64,000 bases of DNA from Terribacillus saccharophilus (GCA_900110015.1 FOCD01000004.1:124001-188000); one strand, 5' to 3'. Shown: positions 7,468 through 15,629, numbered from the stretch's first letter. Numbers and translations: made by a program. Notes: generated from the sequence alone by a model not told the origin.

Positions 7468-8033
7468 TGAAAGTGGTTGGTATATCCGGCTCGATTGTCG
7501 GATCAAAAACAAAGACAGCAATGTCACTTCTTTGGGAAGAGATGGTCAAAGCTTATCCTAATGCAGAACACGTGCTATTAGACTTGGCGGACTATCAGCT
7601 GCAATTCAGTGATGGAAGAAACTACTTGGATTACACTGGTGATACGGCATTTGTGACCGAGCAGATCATGCAAGCAGATATCCTGTTTATCGGAACACCA
7701 ATCTTCCAAGCATCTATTCCAGGTACATTGAAAAATGTATTCGATCTGCTGCCGACACAGGCATTACGCGATAAAGTCGCAGCTATCGTTGTCACTGCTG
7801 GATCAGCAAAACATTTCCTAGTGGCCGAGCAGCAGCTCAAACCAATTCTTTCGTATATGAAAGCTCATCTTGTGTCGACTTTTGTATTTGCAGAAGAAAA
7901 GGATTTCCTGAACGGAAAAATTATCAATGATGATGTGCATTTCCGATTGCAGAGACTTATTGAAGATGCATTCGACTTGGCAGAAGCACAGGCTTCCATA
8001 CGAATGAAAAGAGAAGCAGAATACGATTTCTAA
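7467..8033 (+). CDS. NAD(P)H-dependent FMN reductase, partner of the LLM enzyme
   Basis: 188 residues, flavodoxin-like SsuE/MsuE type: GISGSIVGSKTKTAM is the FMN-phosphate loop and FIGTPIFQASIPGTLKNVFD the GTPxYxGS-like loop of this family. It begins at the A of the upstream TAATG, a one-base overlap that points to translational coupling. Role inferred: regenerates FMNH2 for the LLM oxygenase. Family identity is strong; pairing is from context. Confidence 0.88.
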   Translation: MKVVGISGSIVGSKTKTAMSLLWEEMVKAYPNAEHVLLDLADYQLQFSDGRNYLDYTGDTAFVTEQIMQADILFIGTPIFQASIPGTLKNVFDLLPTQALRDKVAAIVVTAGSAKHFLVAEQQLKPILSYMKAHLVSTFVFAEEKDFLNGKIINDDVHFRLQRLIEDAFDLAEAQASIRMKREAEYDF

Positions 8034-8035
8034 GT

Positions 8036-8064
8036 AAAAAGGCTCCCTTATTGGGAGCCTTCTG
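8036..8064 (-). terminator. Terminator of the lipoprotein gene, overlapping its stop
   Basis: 9-base arms (8039-8047, 8053-8061) with the minus-strand stop codon in the loop; on the minus strand it is followed by TTTTT. It can also stop transcripts from the plus side. Confidence 0.8.
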
Positions 8065-8590
8065 TGTATTCATCGATAATTGTACCATCTTCATACACAC
8101 GATAAATGCCTGCAGTTCCAGAGCCGCCATTTTCTATCATGGATTTAGACTTCAGCACCAAAGTATAGTAGATGCCTGTTCCATCCATTGTAACCTCTCC
8201 ACCGGCTGTCAGATCTATCTCAAGATCTTCATTTTCTGTAATACCAAGATTATTTGAAAGTAATTCCACTGCTTCGTCTGAACTGCCAACAGCTTTAAGA
8301 TCCTGGATCTGCTGAGCCATTTCATCTTCGGTAGTTTTCGTGCCTTCAGCACTTGTTTCAGCTTCACTATCCTGGTTAGTTTCCAAATCTTTTGAAGCTG
8401 CTATTTCTTCCTCATCTTCTTCTTCAGTTTTTATCGCCGGTTGTTCTTTATGCTGCATTTGATTTTCCTTAGTATGCAGTTCTGCTTCTGGGGTCGTAGC
8501 TTGGACTGTCTTTTCTGTATTACTGCAGCCCGCAGCGAGCAACAAAAGAAAAACAAGGGATGTAATAATAAGACTGCTTAGTCGTTTCAA
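8048..8590 (-). CDS. Secreted lipoprotein, unknown function
   Basis: 180 residues. A basic N-terminus and hydrophobic stretch end in the lipobox LAAGC (Cys22), so it should be lipidated and anchored to the outer face of the membrane. Residues 25-95 are a low-complexity, Glu/Asp/Thr-rich linker; the last 80 residues form a compact domain with GGEVTMDGTGIYYTLVL and IYRVYEDGTIIDEY, the look of small Bacillus lipoproteins. Start is TTG at 8588-8590 with AGGGGG upstream. Confidence 0.8.
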   Translation of the reverse strand: MKRLSSLIITSLVFLLLLAAGCSNTEKTVQATTPEAELHTKENQMQHKEQPAIKTEEEDEEEIAASKDLETNQDSEAETSAEGTKTTEDEMAQQIQDLKAVGSSDEAVELLSNNLGITENEDLEIDLTAGGEVTMDGTGIYYTLVLKSKSMIENGGSGTAGIYRVYEDGTIIDEYTEGSQ

Positions 8591-8765
8591 AAAAGTACCC
8601 CCTAATTACTTACAATGTCTAAGTTTACTGTAACATAAATGGAAGTACCATCCAATATTGTTAAGTTTAAGAGTGTTTCGGGTGAATTACTAGGATATTA
8701 CAAGGAAATAACGTGAGTAAAGAATAGACGCACCGCCTGGATCACCTTTCTTAAAAGCATGTAAG

Positions 8766-9242
8766 ATGGAGATACATTTCATTTTAAGCACCATATTGCA
8801 TCATCCTTCCGTCATATACCTGTCTCACCTATATTGTAAGCGGTTTGATATCTTGTATATAGAGGCTTATTTTGTGATTATTTGGAAGAAAGTGTCGAAC
8901 AAAAATAATATCTTATATGTAGACAAGAGGATCTATGCCACTGGAGGATTAATTGCGCAAACAGGGTTCCACTTAATGGCAATTACCTGGCTCGTAACAG
9001 TCTTCTTTGCTGTTAAAGCAGCAATCCAAAAGAAAATTGTCCAGCATCGGCGCTGGACAATAGTAAATTATAGTGTGACATTTGCTGCTGTGACACTACG
9101 AGTTTGGTTAGGGGGATTTATGGTTGTCTTCGGGACCACGCACTATGATGTGTATTATGCTTATACTGCTTGGCTTTCATGGGTTCCGAATATTCTTTTT
9201 ATACTCGCTTATTTACAGCGCAAAAAAAGTTTTGATTATTGA
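8766..9242 (+). pseudogene. Truncated DUF2306-type membrane protein
   Basis: From about residue 57 the ORF reads as the second half of a DUF2306 protein (YATGGLIAQTGFHLMAI, then QHRRWTIVNYSVTFAAVTLR and a last hydrophobic helix). The first 56 residues are aromatic-rich, have no good ribosome site in front and do not resemble the missing first helices of that family. I read it as a 5'-deleted or rearranged remnant; a short expressed protein from an internal start cannot be excluded. Confidence 0.55.
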
Positions 9243-9415
9243 TGCTTCGGTCGCTTCGCTTTTTTATTAGGTATTAAATAAGATCCGATACCGAGTAAAA
9301 GTCCTCCAAAGATCGCCATACTGACTCCAATACCTGTTTCCGTAAGAGATAAGTAGATACCGCCGATAAGGATGAAGATTCCAACAAGGTGCAAGAATAC
9401 GCATTTTCCCATCAT
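9236..9415 (-). CDS. Small two-helix membrane protein
   Basis: 59 residues: a hydrophobic hairpin (about residues 4-24 and 28-46) with a basic C-terminal tail NKKAKRPK. GAGGG sits just before the double ATG at 9410-9415; an upstream ATG at 9449-9451 lacks such a site. Its end overlaps the end of the convergent DUF2306 remnant by seven bases. No family recognised. Confidence 0.6.
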   Translation of the reverse strand: MMGKCVFLHLVGIFILIGGIYLSLTETGIGVSMAIFGGLLLGIGSYLIPNKKAKRPKHQ

Positions 9416-9485
9416 GATCGCCCTCTCTCTAGCAAAGATGCTATGGGTCAAGATTACTAAATAGTTTGATAATAAGCAAATAAGT

Positions 9486-9510
9486 GTTTAAAGGGGCTGG
9501 CGAAGGGAAA
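9486..9510 (+). promoter_or_regulatory. Sigma-B type promoter
   Basis: GTTTAA (9486-9491), 13 bases, GGGAAA (9505-9510). This fits the general-stress sigma-B consensus and lies 36 bases before the GTG start of the next gene. Confidence 0.6.
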
Positions 9511-9546
9511 GGAACATGTAGATAAAATTTGAAGGAGGCACTATTC

Positions 9547-9735
9547 GTGCAAGAAAAGTTTGATGTAGAGTTTACGTTCATTGGTGGAGAGAAATACACA
9601 TTCACAGATTATCAGTCTGGATCATATGTTCACGTTGTCAACGAGATAAAGGCAAGTGAAAATGGCTGGTTCGGTGTTGCAGGGGAAGTTGTTAATCTTG
9701 CGAATGTGACAAATGCAAAAGTAATCGAAAAATAA
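9547..9735 (+). CDS. Small soluble beta-rich protein, possibly general-stress
   Basis: 62 residues, no hydrophobic helix. Alternating pattern FDVEFTFIGGEKYTFTDYQSG suggests a small beta sheet. An in-frame TTG at 9529 runs into the ribosome site itself, so GTG at 9547, eight bases after AAGGAGG, is the start. The sigma-B type promoter suggests stress induction. No family recognised. Confidence 0.7.
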   Translation: MQEKFDVEFTFIGGEKYTFTDYQSGSYVHVVNEIKASENGWFGVAGEVVNLANVTNAKVIEK

Positions 9736-9749
9736 GCGGATAACAGGAG

Positions 9750-9776
9750 CACCTATCATTGGATAGGTGTTTTTTT
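9750..9776 (+). terminator. Terminator after the 62-residue gene
   Basis: 8-base arms CACCTATC/GATAGGTG, loop ATTG, then seven T. Confidence 0.9.
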
Positions 9777-9920
9777 GTTGGGTTTCGGTACTTTTACGTG
9801 AATTGGATAGAAGATTGCTTATAAACACATTGCTAAAAACGGAATTTTTCTGGAAAAAAATAAAAGTGTATACTATAATCTTATAAATCAGATAATTCAA
9901 ACAAAGAGAGGGAGAGGGAA

Positions 9921-10715
9921 ATGCCAGAACAAACAAAACAAGTTAATAAAGAGACATTAGCAGCTCAGATGCTCGCAGTCCAGGAATCAAAGCAGCCGAT
10001 TAACTTTATCAGCCAACAACATCAACTTACAGTAGAACAGGCTTATGAAGTACAGGAGACTTTTGCCAAAGCAAGAGCCGAAAAAACTGGCAAGCAGAGT
10101 AATGGACATAAAATAAGTATGACGAGTCCCGCCACGCAGGCATTATTCGGCGCGAAGGAGCCGGCTTATGGGACCTTATTTGAAGATACGATACATACTG
10201 GTGATACAGAAATAGAGCTGGATTCTATGTTATCACCACTACTTGAGCCGGAAATTGTGTTTGTTTTAAAAGAGGATTTGAGTATTGGAGCAGAAGAAGA
10301 TGAGATTTTGGCAAAAAGTGTTCTCTCAGCCGGTATAGAGATACCTGATTCCCGTTTCGCTGATTGGTTCCCGAAGTTCCAGCTGATGGACTTGATCTGT
10401 GATAATGGCGTGACAGGAAAAGTTGTTGTTTCTGATAAAGGTAGAGATGATTTGGCACTGGAAGAAGTGGGCCGTATCAAGCTTACATTAACACATGACG
10501 GTAAAGAAGTAGGTACGGGATTTGCCTCGGAAGTAATGGGAAATCCGGTCACTTCGGTAGCTTGGCTGACAGAGAAATTGGCCCAAAAGAACTTGTTCCT
10601 GAAAAAAGGAATGGTAATCAGTTCTGGTACCTTTTTATCACCAATTCCATTAGGGAAGGGGCTGTATGAAGCTGACTTCAGTTTACTAGGCCAGGTAAAG
10701 CTTCAAGTCAATTAA
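9921..10715 (+). CDS. 2-keto-4-pentenoate hydratase / fumarylacetoacetase-fold protein
   Basis: 264 residues, the usual MhpD/XylJ length. Family segments: LTVEQAYEVQ near the N-terminus, GHKISMTSPATQALFG, the metal-ligand region LLEPEIVFVL (Glu) and AGIEIPDSRF, and the C-terminal GMVISSGTFLSPIPL. Such enzymes hydrate 2-hydroxypentadienoate in aromatic meta-cleavage or decarboxylate related keto acids with Mg2+. No other meta-cleavage genes are nearby, so the physiological substrate is open. Start ATG follows GAGAGGGAGAGGG. Confidence 0.82.
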   Translation: MPEQTKQVNKETLAAQMLAVQESKQPINFISQQHQLTVEQAYEVQETFAKARAEKTGKQSNGHKISMTSPATQALFGAKEPAYGTLFEDTIHTGDTEIELDSMLSPLLEPEIVFVLKEDLSIGAEEDEILAKSVLSAGIEIPDSRFADWFPKFQLMDLICDNGVTGKVVVSDKGRDDLALEEVGRIKLTLTHDGKEVGTGFASEVMGNPVTSVAWLTEKLAQKNLFLKKGMVISSGTFLSPIPLGKGLYEADFSLLGQVKLQVN

Positions 10716-10728
10716 TTTGTAAGAAATG

Positions 10729-10757
10729 TTGACAAACTATTCTGCTGCAATTATAGT
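10729..10757 (+). promoter_or_regulatory. Sigma-A promoter of the T-box operon
   Basis: TTGACA (10729-10734), exactly 17 bases, TATAGT (10752-10757). Predicted transcript start near 10764, giving a leader of about 330 nt. Confidence 0.8.
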
Positions 10758-10799
10758 TATGAATAATTCGAAATTGATCGAAATATTTTAACAAAAGCG

Positions 10800-11053
10800 A
10801 CGAATGGGAGTAGTAGAAGGACAGGCATAGCTATAGAGAGCTGCGGGTTGGTGAAACGCAGACTATGTCTTCCTTCGAACTCACCCTGGAGCAGCAGAAC
10901 TGAAAGATTATATTCTTTAGGTTTTGACGAGTGACCTTCGTTACAAGGTGAAGAGTGGGTTTTTAAAAACCAACAAGAGTGGTACCGCGGAAATTAAGAA
11001 GCTTTCCGTCTCTTTTCCATCCTAGATGGAGACGAGACGGAAGGCTTTTTTCT
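10800..11053 (+). promoter_or_regulatory. T-box riboswitch, leucine (CUC) specifier
   Basis: The invariant T-box AGAGTGGTACCGCGG lies at 10976-10990, followed by a terminator (stem CTTTCCGTCTC / GAGACGGAAGG, about 11001-11046, then T-run). Stem I has the loop-E pair AGTA (10809-10812) opposite GAA (10877-10879), directly followed by CTC (10880-10882) and a purine. CTC is therefore the specifier, pairing with tRNA-Leu(GAG). Uncharged tRNA-Leu should stabilise the antiterminator and switch on the permease gene. Confidence 0.92.
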
Positions 11054-11092
11054 TTGGAAAAATGCTGGGACATCAAGATGGGGGTAACGATT

Positions 11093-12439
11093 ATGAAGAA
11101 AGATCAACATGGATTAAAACGAACCATGACAGCGCGCCATATTATGATGATGGCGTTGGGTGGTGCAATTGGTGCCGGCTTGTTCAAAGGCTCAAGCTCA
11201 GCTGTTGATATGGCTGGTCCATCTGTTATCATCGCATATTTAATTGGAGGCATTATTCTTTTATTCGTCATGCAAGGTCTTGCCGAAATGGCAGTACAAA
11301 ATAAGGAAGCAAGGACTTTCCGTGATTTGGTACAAAGTAGTATCGGCAAATTCCCGGCATTCTTTCTGGATTGGATTTACTGGAAGATGTGGGTGTTGAA
11401 CATAGCAGCTGAAGCTGTTGTAGCAGCAATCTTCCTGCAATACTGGCTGCCTGATTATCCGGTATGGCTTTTGACGCTGATTGTTGCAGTGATTGTGACA
11501 GCTGTGAATCTTTTCTCGGTAAAAGCATTCGCTGAGACAGAATACTGGCTGGCATTAATCAAAATAAGTGTTATTATTCTTTTTATTCTTGCTGGTGTTG
11601 TCCTGTTGCTTGTTTCATTCGGAGATCACACAGCTCCTGGGTTCAGCAATTTAACAGCACAAGGTGGATTCTTCCCGAATGGTGCCGGCGGACTAGTTTC
11701 AGCAATGCTTGTTGTTATTTATTCCTATGGAGGAACAGAAATTATTGGCGTGACGCTGGCTGAAACGAAAAATCCGGAAAAGGTCGTACCAAAGGCAGTA
11801 CGCAGTACGTTGACACGTATCATCGCATTCTATCTTTTTCCGTTCTTTATTATCGTGAGTCTGATTCCGTGGAATGAAGTGAATGGTTCAGCAGTAAGTC
11901 CATTTGTGCTTGTCTTCCAGCTTATCGGAATTCCGGGAGCAGACCATGTCATGAACGCAGTTATTTTACTAGCAATTATCTCTTCCATGAATTCAGGTCT
12001 TTATGGATCCTCTCGTGTGCTCTATACACAAGCACTTGACGGCAGAATTTCAAGACGGTTTGCCTGGCTGTCAAAACGGCAGGTGCCGGTAGTTGCTATA
12101 CTTGTTTGTACTTCCTTCTTATATGTAGGTGTGCTTATTTCTCTATTCATAGGAAGTAAGACATTCGATTATTTGATGGGATCGCTTGGTTACACGGTTC
12201 TGTTCATTTGGCTGATCATTGCTTTTGCTCATTTAAAATCTCGAAGAGGGCAGATAGATAAAGCGACATATCATGTCAAAGCATTTCCTGTGACGACATG
12301 GCTCGCAATCATTGCATTACTGCTTATCCTTGTAGGGGTAATCTGGACAACATCTATTATTATTACAGGAGTGACCTTAACAATATATTTGGTTATAATT
12401 TGGGCATTCTTTATCAAGAAGCGTAAAAATAGGCTATAA
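11093..12439 (+). CDS. APC-family amino-acid permease under a leucine T-box (YvbW-like)
   Basis: 448 residues, about 12 membrane helices. The N-terminal LGGAIGAGLFKGS is the amino-acid permease signature of helix 1, and EIIGVTLAETKNPEK is the conserved helix 6/loop motif. It is a cytoplasmic-membrane proton or sodium symporter of the AAT/APC group. The leucine-type T-box directly upstream argues for leucine or branched-chain uptake; from memory B. subtilis yvbW has the same arrangement. The open frame extends upstream into the T-box terminator; the ATG at 11093 after GGGGGTAACG is the real start. Confidence 0.88.
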   Translation: MKKDQHGLKRTMTARHIMMMALGGAIGAGLFKGSSSAVDMAGPSVIIAYLIGGIILLFVMQGLAEMAVQNKEARTFRDLVQSSIGKFPAFFLDWIYWKMWVLNIAAEAVVAAIFLQYWLPDYPVWLLTLIVAVIVTAVNLFSVKAFAETEYWLALIKISVIILFILAGVVLLLVSFGDHTAPGFSNLTAQGGFFPNGAGGLVSAMLVVIYSYGGTEIIGVTLAETKNPEKVVPKAVRSTLTRIIAFYLFPFFIIVSLIPWNEVNGSAVSPFVLVFQLIGIPGADHVMNAVILLAIISSMNSGLYGSSRVLYTQALDGRISRRFAWLSKRQVPVVAILVCTSFLYVGVLISLFIGSKTFDYLMGSLGYTVLFIWLIIAFAHLKSRRGQIDKATYHVKAFPVTTWLAIIALLLILVGVIWTTSIIITGVTLTIYLVIIWAFFIKKRKNRL

Positions 12440-12506
12440 TCCTTACCTTTAAAGTTAAGTTTTAGAAAAATTTGATTATTGCACCCCTCTTTCTGTTCGG
12501 ATACTA

Positions 12507-12518
12507 TATACTAGTATA
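12507..12518. promoter_or_regulatory. Palindrome TATACTAGTATA before the second permease
   Basis: Perfect 12-base palindrome, 69 bases upstream of the permease start. Could be an operator or part of a -10 region. A loose CodY-like stretch lies nearby at about 12460-12474 (four mismatches), too weak to call. Confidence 0.3.
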
Positions 12519-12586
12519 CTTATTTTGAGTCAGGGCTTTACACCACATATTCCATGCTCGAAATGAAGGAAGAGGGGAGCATATAT

Positions 12587-13951
12587 ATGGCTGAAGAAAA
12601 GTTAGCCAGAGGATTGAAAAACAGGCACGTCCAATTGATCGCGATTGGCGGAGCGATTGGTACAGGATTATTCCTTGGTGCCGGAAAATCAATTCATCTG
12701 ACTGGACCATCCATTCTATTTGCGTATTTAATTACCGGTATTTTCTGTTTTCTTATCATGCGGGCGTTAGGCGAGATTCTATTAAGTAATCTTGGGTATG
12801 GTTCTTTTGTGGACTTTATCGGCGATTACTTCGGTGATCGGGCAGCCTTCGTTACAGGCTGGACCTATTGGTTCTGCTGGATTTCGATAGCGATGGCCGA
12901 TTTGACTGCAGTTGGAATCTACACACAGTTCTGGTTCCCAGGAGTTCCGCAGTGGATGCCAGGGTTGGTTGCCCTTGTGATTTTACTCATTATGAACCTA
13001 GCCACAGTAAAGCTGTTCGGTGAGATGGAATTCTGGTTTGCCTTAATAAAAATTGTTGCAATCTTAGCATTGATTGTTGTTGGTGTCTTCATGATTCTGC
13101 GCGGTTTCTCGACAGATGCTGGACCATCCAGCTTTGCGAACCTTTGGGATCATGGCGGTTTCTTCCCAAATGGCATTCATGGATTTATTCTATCGTTCCA
13201 AATGGTTGTGTTCGCCTTTGTCGGAATTGAACTTGTCGGTCTGACAGCAGGGGAAACAGAAGACCCGGAAAAAGTCATTCCGAGAGCGATCAATAATATT
13301 CCGATTCGGATCCTTGTATTCTACATCGGTGCACTCATTGTTATCATGAGTATCTATCCATGGGATGCAATCAATCCTTCTGAAAGTCCATTCGTCCAAG
13401 TGTTCACAGCAGTTGGAATTGTAGCAGCTGCAGGTATCGTCAACTTCGTCGTTTTGACATCAGCAGCATCAGCTTGTAATAGTGCGGTCTTTAGTACAAG
13501 CCGTATGGTTTATAGTTTAGCTAAGGAAGACCACGCACCGCAGCCGTTCAAGAAGCTGAATTTCCGTAAAGTACCGAAGAACGCATTGTTCTTCTCCATA
13601 ATCGTCATATTGATTGCGGTTATTCTCAACTATGTAATACCTGAAGGTGTATTTACGTTAATTACTAGCATTTCGACAGTCTGCTTTATTTTCATCTGGG
13701 GAATTACCGTTCTAGCCCACTTGAAATATCGTAAGACACGCCCAGAGCTTGCAAAGAAAAGCAAATTCAAAATGCCATTATCACCGATATCGAACTATCT
13801 GATTTTGGCATTCCTGGCATTTGTCATCGTTGTTCTAGCATTAGCTGAAGATACACGTATTGCCTTGTTTGTTACACCTGTATGGTTCATTATTTTGTTG
13901 GTTGTTTATCAGGTTCGGGTAAAAGCGAAGAATAATGCAGCAAATAATTGA
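12587..13951 (+). CDS. APC-family amino-acid permease (AapA/CycA-like)
   Basis: 454 residues, about 12 membrane helices. LARGLKNRHVQLIAIGGAIG starts the typical AAT subfamily N-terminus; GIELVGLTAGETEDPEKVIP and NSAVFSTSRMVYSLA are conserved internal motifs. Sequence style is closest to my memory of the D-serine/D-alanine/glycine and proline transporters of Bacilli, but the substrate is inferred. GAGGGGAG precedes ATG 12587; the longer frame from 12554 has no such site. It lies 147 bases after the T-box permease and may have its own promoter. Confidence 0.85.
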   Translation: MAEEKLARGLKNRHVQLIAIGGAIGTGLFLGAGKSIHLTGPSILFAYLITGIFCFLIMRALGEILLSNLGYGSFVDFIGDYFGDRAAFVTGWTYWFCWISIAMADLTAVGIYTQFWFPGVPQWMPGLVALVILLIMNLATVKLFGEMEFWFALIKIVAILALIVVGVFMILRGFSTDAGPSSFANLWDHGGFFPNGIHGFILSFQMVVFAFVGIELVGLTAGETEDPEKVIPRAINNIPIRILVFYIGALIVIMSIYPWDAINPSESPFVQVFTAVGIVAAAGIVNFVVLTSAASACNSAVFSTSRMVYSLAKEDHAPQPFKKLNFRKVPKNALFFSIIVILIAVILNYVIPEGVFTLITSISTVCFIFIWGITVLAHLKYRKTRPELAKKSKFKMPLSPISNYLILAFLAFVIVVLALAEDTRIALFVTPVWFIILLVVYQVRVKAKNNAANN

Positions 13952-13955
13952 TTAG

Positions 13956-13983
13956 AAAAAGCCCTCTTTTGGAGGGCTTTTTT
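13956..13983 (+). terminator. Terminator after the AapA-like gene
   Basis: 11-base arms AAAAAGCCCTC/GAGGGCTTTTT around a 5-base loop. Confidence 0.92.
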
Positions 13984-14006
13984 ATTTATGCTTTTAAACC
14001 GATTAA

Positions 14007-14603
14007 TCAATGCCGGATCATAACACTTTCGGTATGAAATCTGAAAATATGCAAAAGCTGTTCTGCCATAAAAGGTGCAGGTTTATCGAATCCTTTTTGA
14101 ATCCACTCCACGATCATTCCAATCATGCCATGGATGCGATACGTACAGAAAAGCTCAAGATCTATTTCAGCATCAATTTGGCGGAAATAAAAAGCATAGT
14201 CTGTCCTAAAAAGATAATGAAGCTGATCTGTCATTTTTTCTTTGAAGAAATTGTCCGAAGTGGCCCCAAGCATCAGCTGGTAGAATGCTTTATTTTCCAG
14301 GAAATGATCGAACAAAATAATAGATTCTGACGGGAGACTCCGTAAATCTACCATTCCTAATTGTTCGTATGGTTTTCGGAAAGCGATGGTCATTTCCTCA
14401 AGCATATCCTCAGAGAGTTCATCCAGTAGATCTTCTTTCTTTTCATAATGTGTATAGAAAGTTCCTCTGCTGACACCAGCTTCTTCTGTTATTTCAGAAA
14501 TATGGATTTTATGAAGTGCTTTCTTTGCCAACAGTTTCATTAAAGCTATTTTTAACGCGTGCTGTGTTCTTTCTACTCGCTTGTCTGGATAGGTGATGCT
14601 CAC
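14007..14603 (-). CDS. TetR-family repressor
   Basis: 198 residues. N-terminal helix-turn-helix HISEITEEAGVSRGTFYTHY with the following EKKEDLLDEL; the C-terminal half has the YvkB/TetR_C_7-like helical ligand domain. GTG start at 14601-14603, with GAGGAGA five bases before. Divergent from the SDR gene at 14744; the 27-bp dyad at 14623-14649 lies between them, so it probably controls both itself and the SDR. Confidence 0.88.
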   Translation of the reverse strand: MSITYPDKRVERTQHALKIALMKLLAKKALHKIHISEITEEAGVSRGTFYTHYEKKEDLLDELSEDMLEEMTIAFRKPYEQLGMVDLRSLPSESIILFDHFLENKAFYQLMLGATSDNFFKEKMTDQLHYLFRTDYAFYFRQIDAEIDLELFCTYRIHGMIGMIVEWIQKGFDKPAPFMAEQLLHIFRFHTESVMIRH

Positions 14604-14622
14604 AGGTTTCTCCTCACTTTTA

Positions 14623-14649
14623 TTGAACAGTTTGGTCTGTCTTGTTCAA
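14623..14649. promoter_or_regulatory. Dyad operator TTGAACA-N13-TGTTCAA
   Basis: Perfect 7-base arms (14623-14629, 14643-14649) between divergent tetR and SDR genes. Size and position fit a TetR-family operator. Confidence 0.6.
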
Positions 14650-14743
14650 AATAAATTTCTATCTCCATTATCTCATATTGTCGCAGCAAGCGGATTCTTC
14701 TATAGTAAAAATGTAAGCGTAAAACATAGAGGGGGAAATAATC

Positions 14744-15514
14744 ATGACATTTCCAGTTTTAGAAGGTAAAGTAGCAATCGTAACTGGCGCAGCTATGGGG
14801 ATGGGTCTGGCAACTGCGAAATTATTTGCTGAAGCAAAAGCAAAGGTTGTCGTAGCAGACTTCAATGAAGAAAAAGGTAAAGCGGCAGTTGAAGAAATTG
14901 AAGCAGCTGGCGGAACAGCTTTCTTCGTGAAAGTAGATGTATCTGATTCAGCACAAGTAAAACAGATGGTAGAAGAAACAGTAGCGAAGTTCGGGCGTCT
15001 GGATGTTGCTATCAATAATGCAGCTCTTACACCGGATAATGCACCAGCAGCAGAATTCGATGAAGCGTACTGGAACCGTTTGATTTCAGTTGATCTAACA
15101 GGTACAGCGCTTTGTATGAAATATGAATTACAGCAAATGATCAAGCAAGGTGAAGGTGGCAGTATCGTTAATATTTCTTCTGTCAGCGGCTTCCGTCCGC
15201 AGCCTAATAACATCGCATATGTTGCAGCTAAACATGGCGTTGTAGGTATGACAAAAGTTGCAGCTCTTGAAAACGGTCCAATGAACATCCGTGTAAACAC
15301 AGTTGCTCCTGGAGCAATTGATACACCAATGCTCAGAGGCTCCCTGGAAGAAACAGGTCAGACAGAAGAGGAATTCGCACCAATGCTAAGTCTTCTCGGC
15401 AGATTTGGTCAGCCAGAAGAGATTGCTCAAGCAAGCCTATGGTTAGCGTCTGATCAATCTTCTTATGTAACAGGTACGACAATTCATGCTGATGCAGGAT
15501 ATACAAGCAGATAA
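14744..15514 (+). CDS. Short-chain dehydrogenase/reductase (classical SDR)
   Basis: 256 residues, classical SDR length. Cofactor motif TGAAMGMGLA (TGxxxGxG), Asp in VVVADFN favouring NAD(H), VDVSD, INNAAL in place of the usual NNAG, catalytic Ser in NISSVSG, and YVAAK (YxxxK). PGAIDTPML and YVTGTTIHADAGYTS close the fold. It resembles glucose-1-dehydrogenase or 2,5-dichloro-cyclohexadienediol dehydrogenase relatives; substrate unknown. Under a divergent TetR regulator. Confidence 0.9.
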   Translation: MTFPVLEGKVAIVTGAAMGMGLATAKLFAEAKAKVVVADFNEEKGKAAVEEIEAAGGTAFFVKVDVSDSAQVKQMVEETVAKFGRLDVAINNAALTPDNAPAAEFDEAYWNRLISVDLTGTALCMKYELQQMIKQGEGGSIVNISSVSGFRPQPNNIAYVAAKHGVVGMTKVAALENGPMNIRVNTVAPGAIDTPMLRGSLEETGQTEEEFAPMLSLLGRFGQPEEIAQASLWLASDQSSYVTGTTIHADAGYTSR

Positions 15515-15520
15515 CAAGAC

Positions 15521-15552
15521 AAGCATCCACTATTTATGTGGGTGCTTTTTTT
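15521..15552 (+). terminator. Terminator after SDR gene
   Basis: AAGCATCCAC (15521-15530) pairs with GTGGGTGCTT (15538-15547) with one G-U pair, then seven T. Confidence 0.88.
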
Positions 15553-15629
15553 ATATTCATAACCTTATATCTTCCTATTGCTTTGAAGTAGTATGATAAT
15601 AGTAGAGGAGAACAAAGGGGACGACTTAT

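Noticed and set aside
8736-8755. Short stretch resembling the 3' end of 16S rRNA (CTGGATCACCTTTCT)
   Set aside because: Only about 15-18 bases match, the anti-Shine-Dalgarno part is altered, and no rRNA sequence lies next to it. Chance or a decayed fragment; not an rRNA gene.
10979-11092. N-terminal extension of the T-box permease frame
   Set aside because: The frame runs through the T-box and terminator by chance; the ATG at 11093 has the ribosome site and the family N-terminus.
12460-12474. CodY-box-like AGTTTTAGAAAAATT before the second permease
   Set aside because: Four mismatches to AATTTTCNGAAAATT in A/T-rich DNA; expected often by chance.
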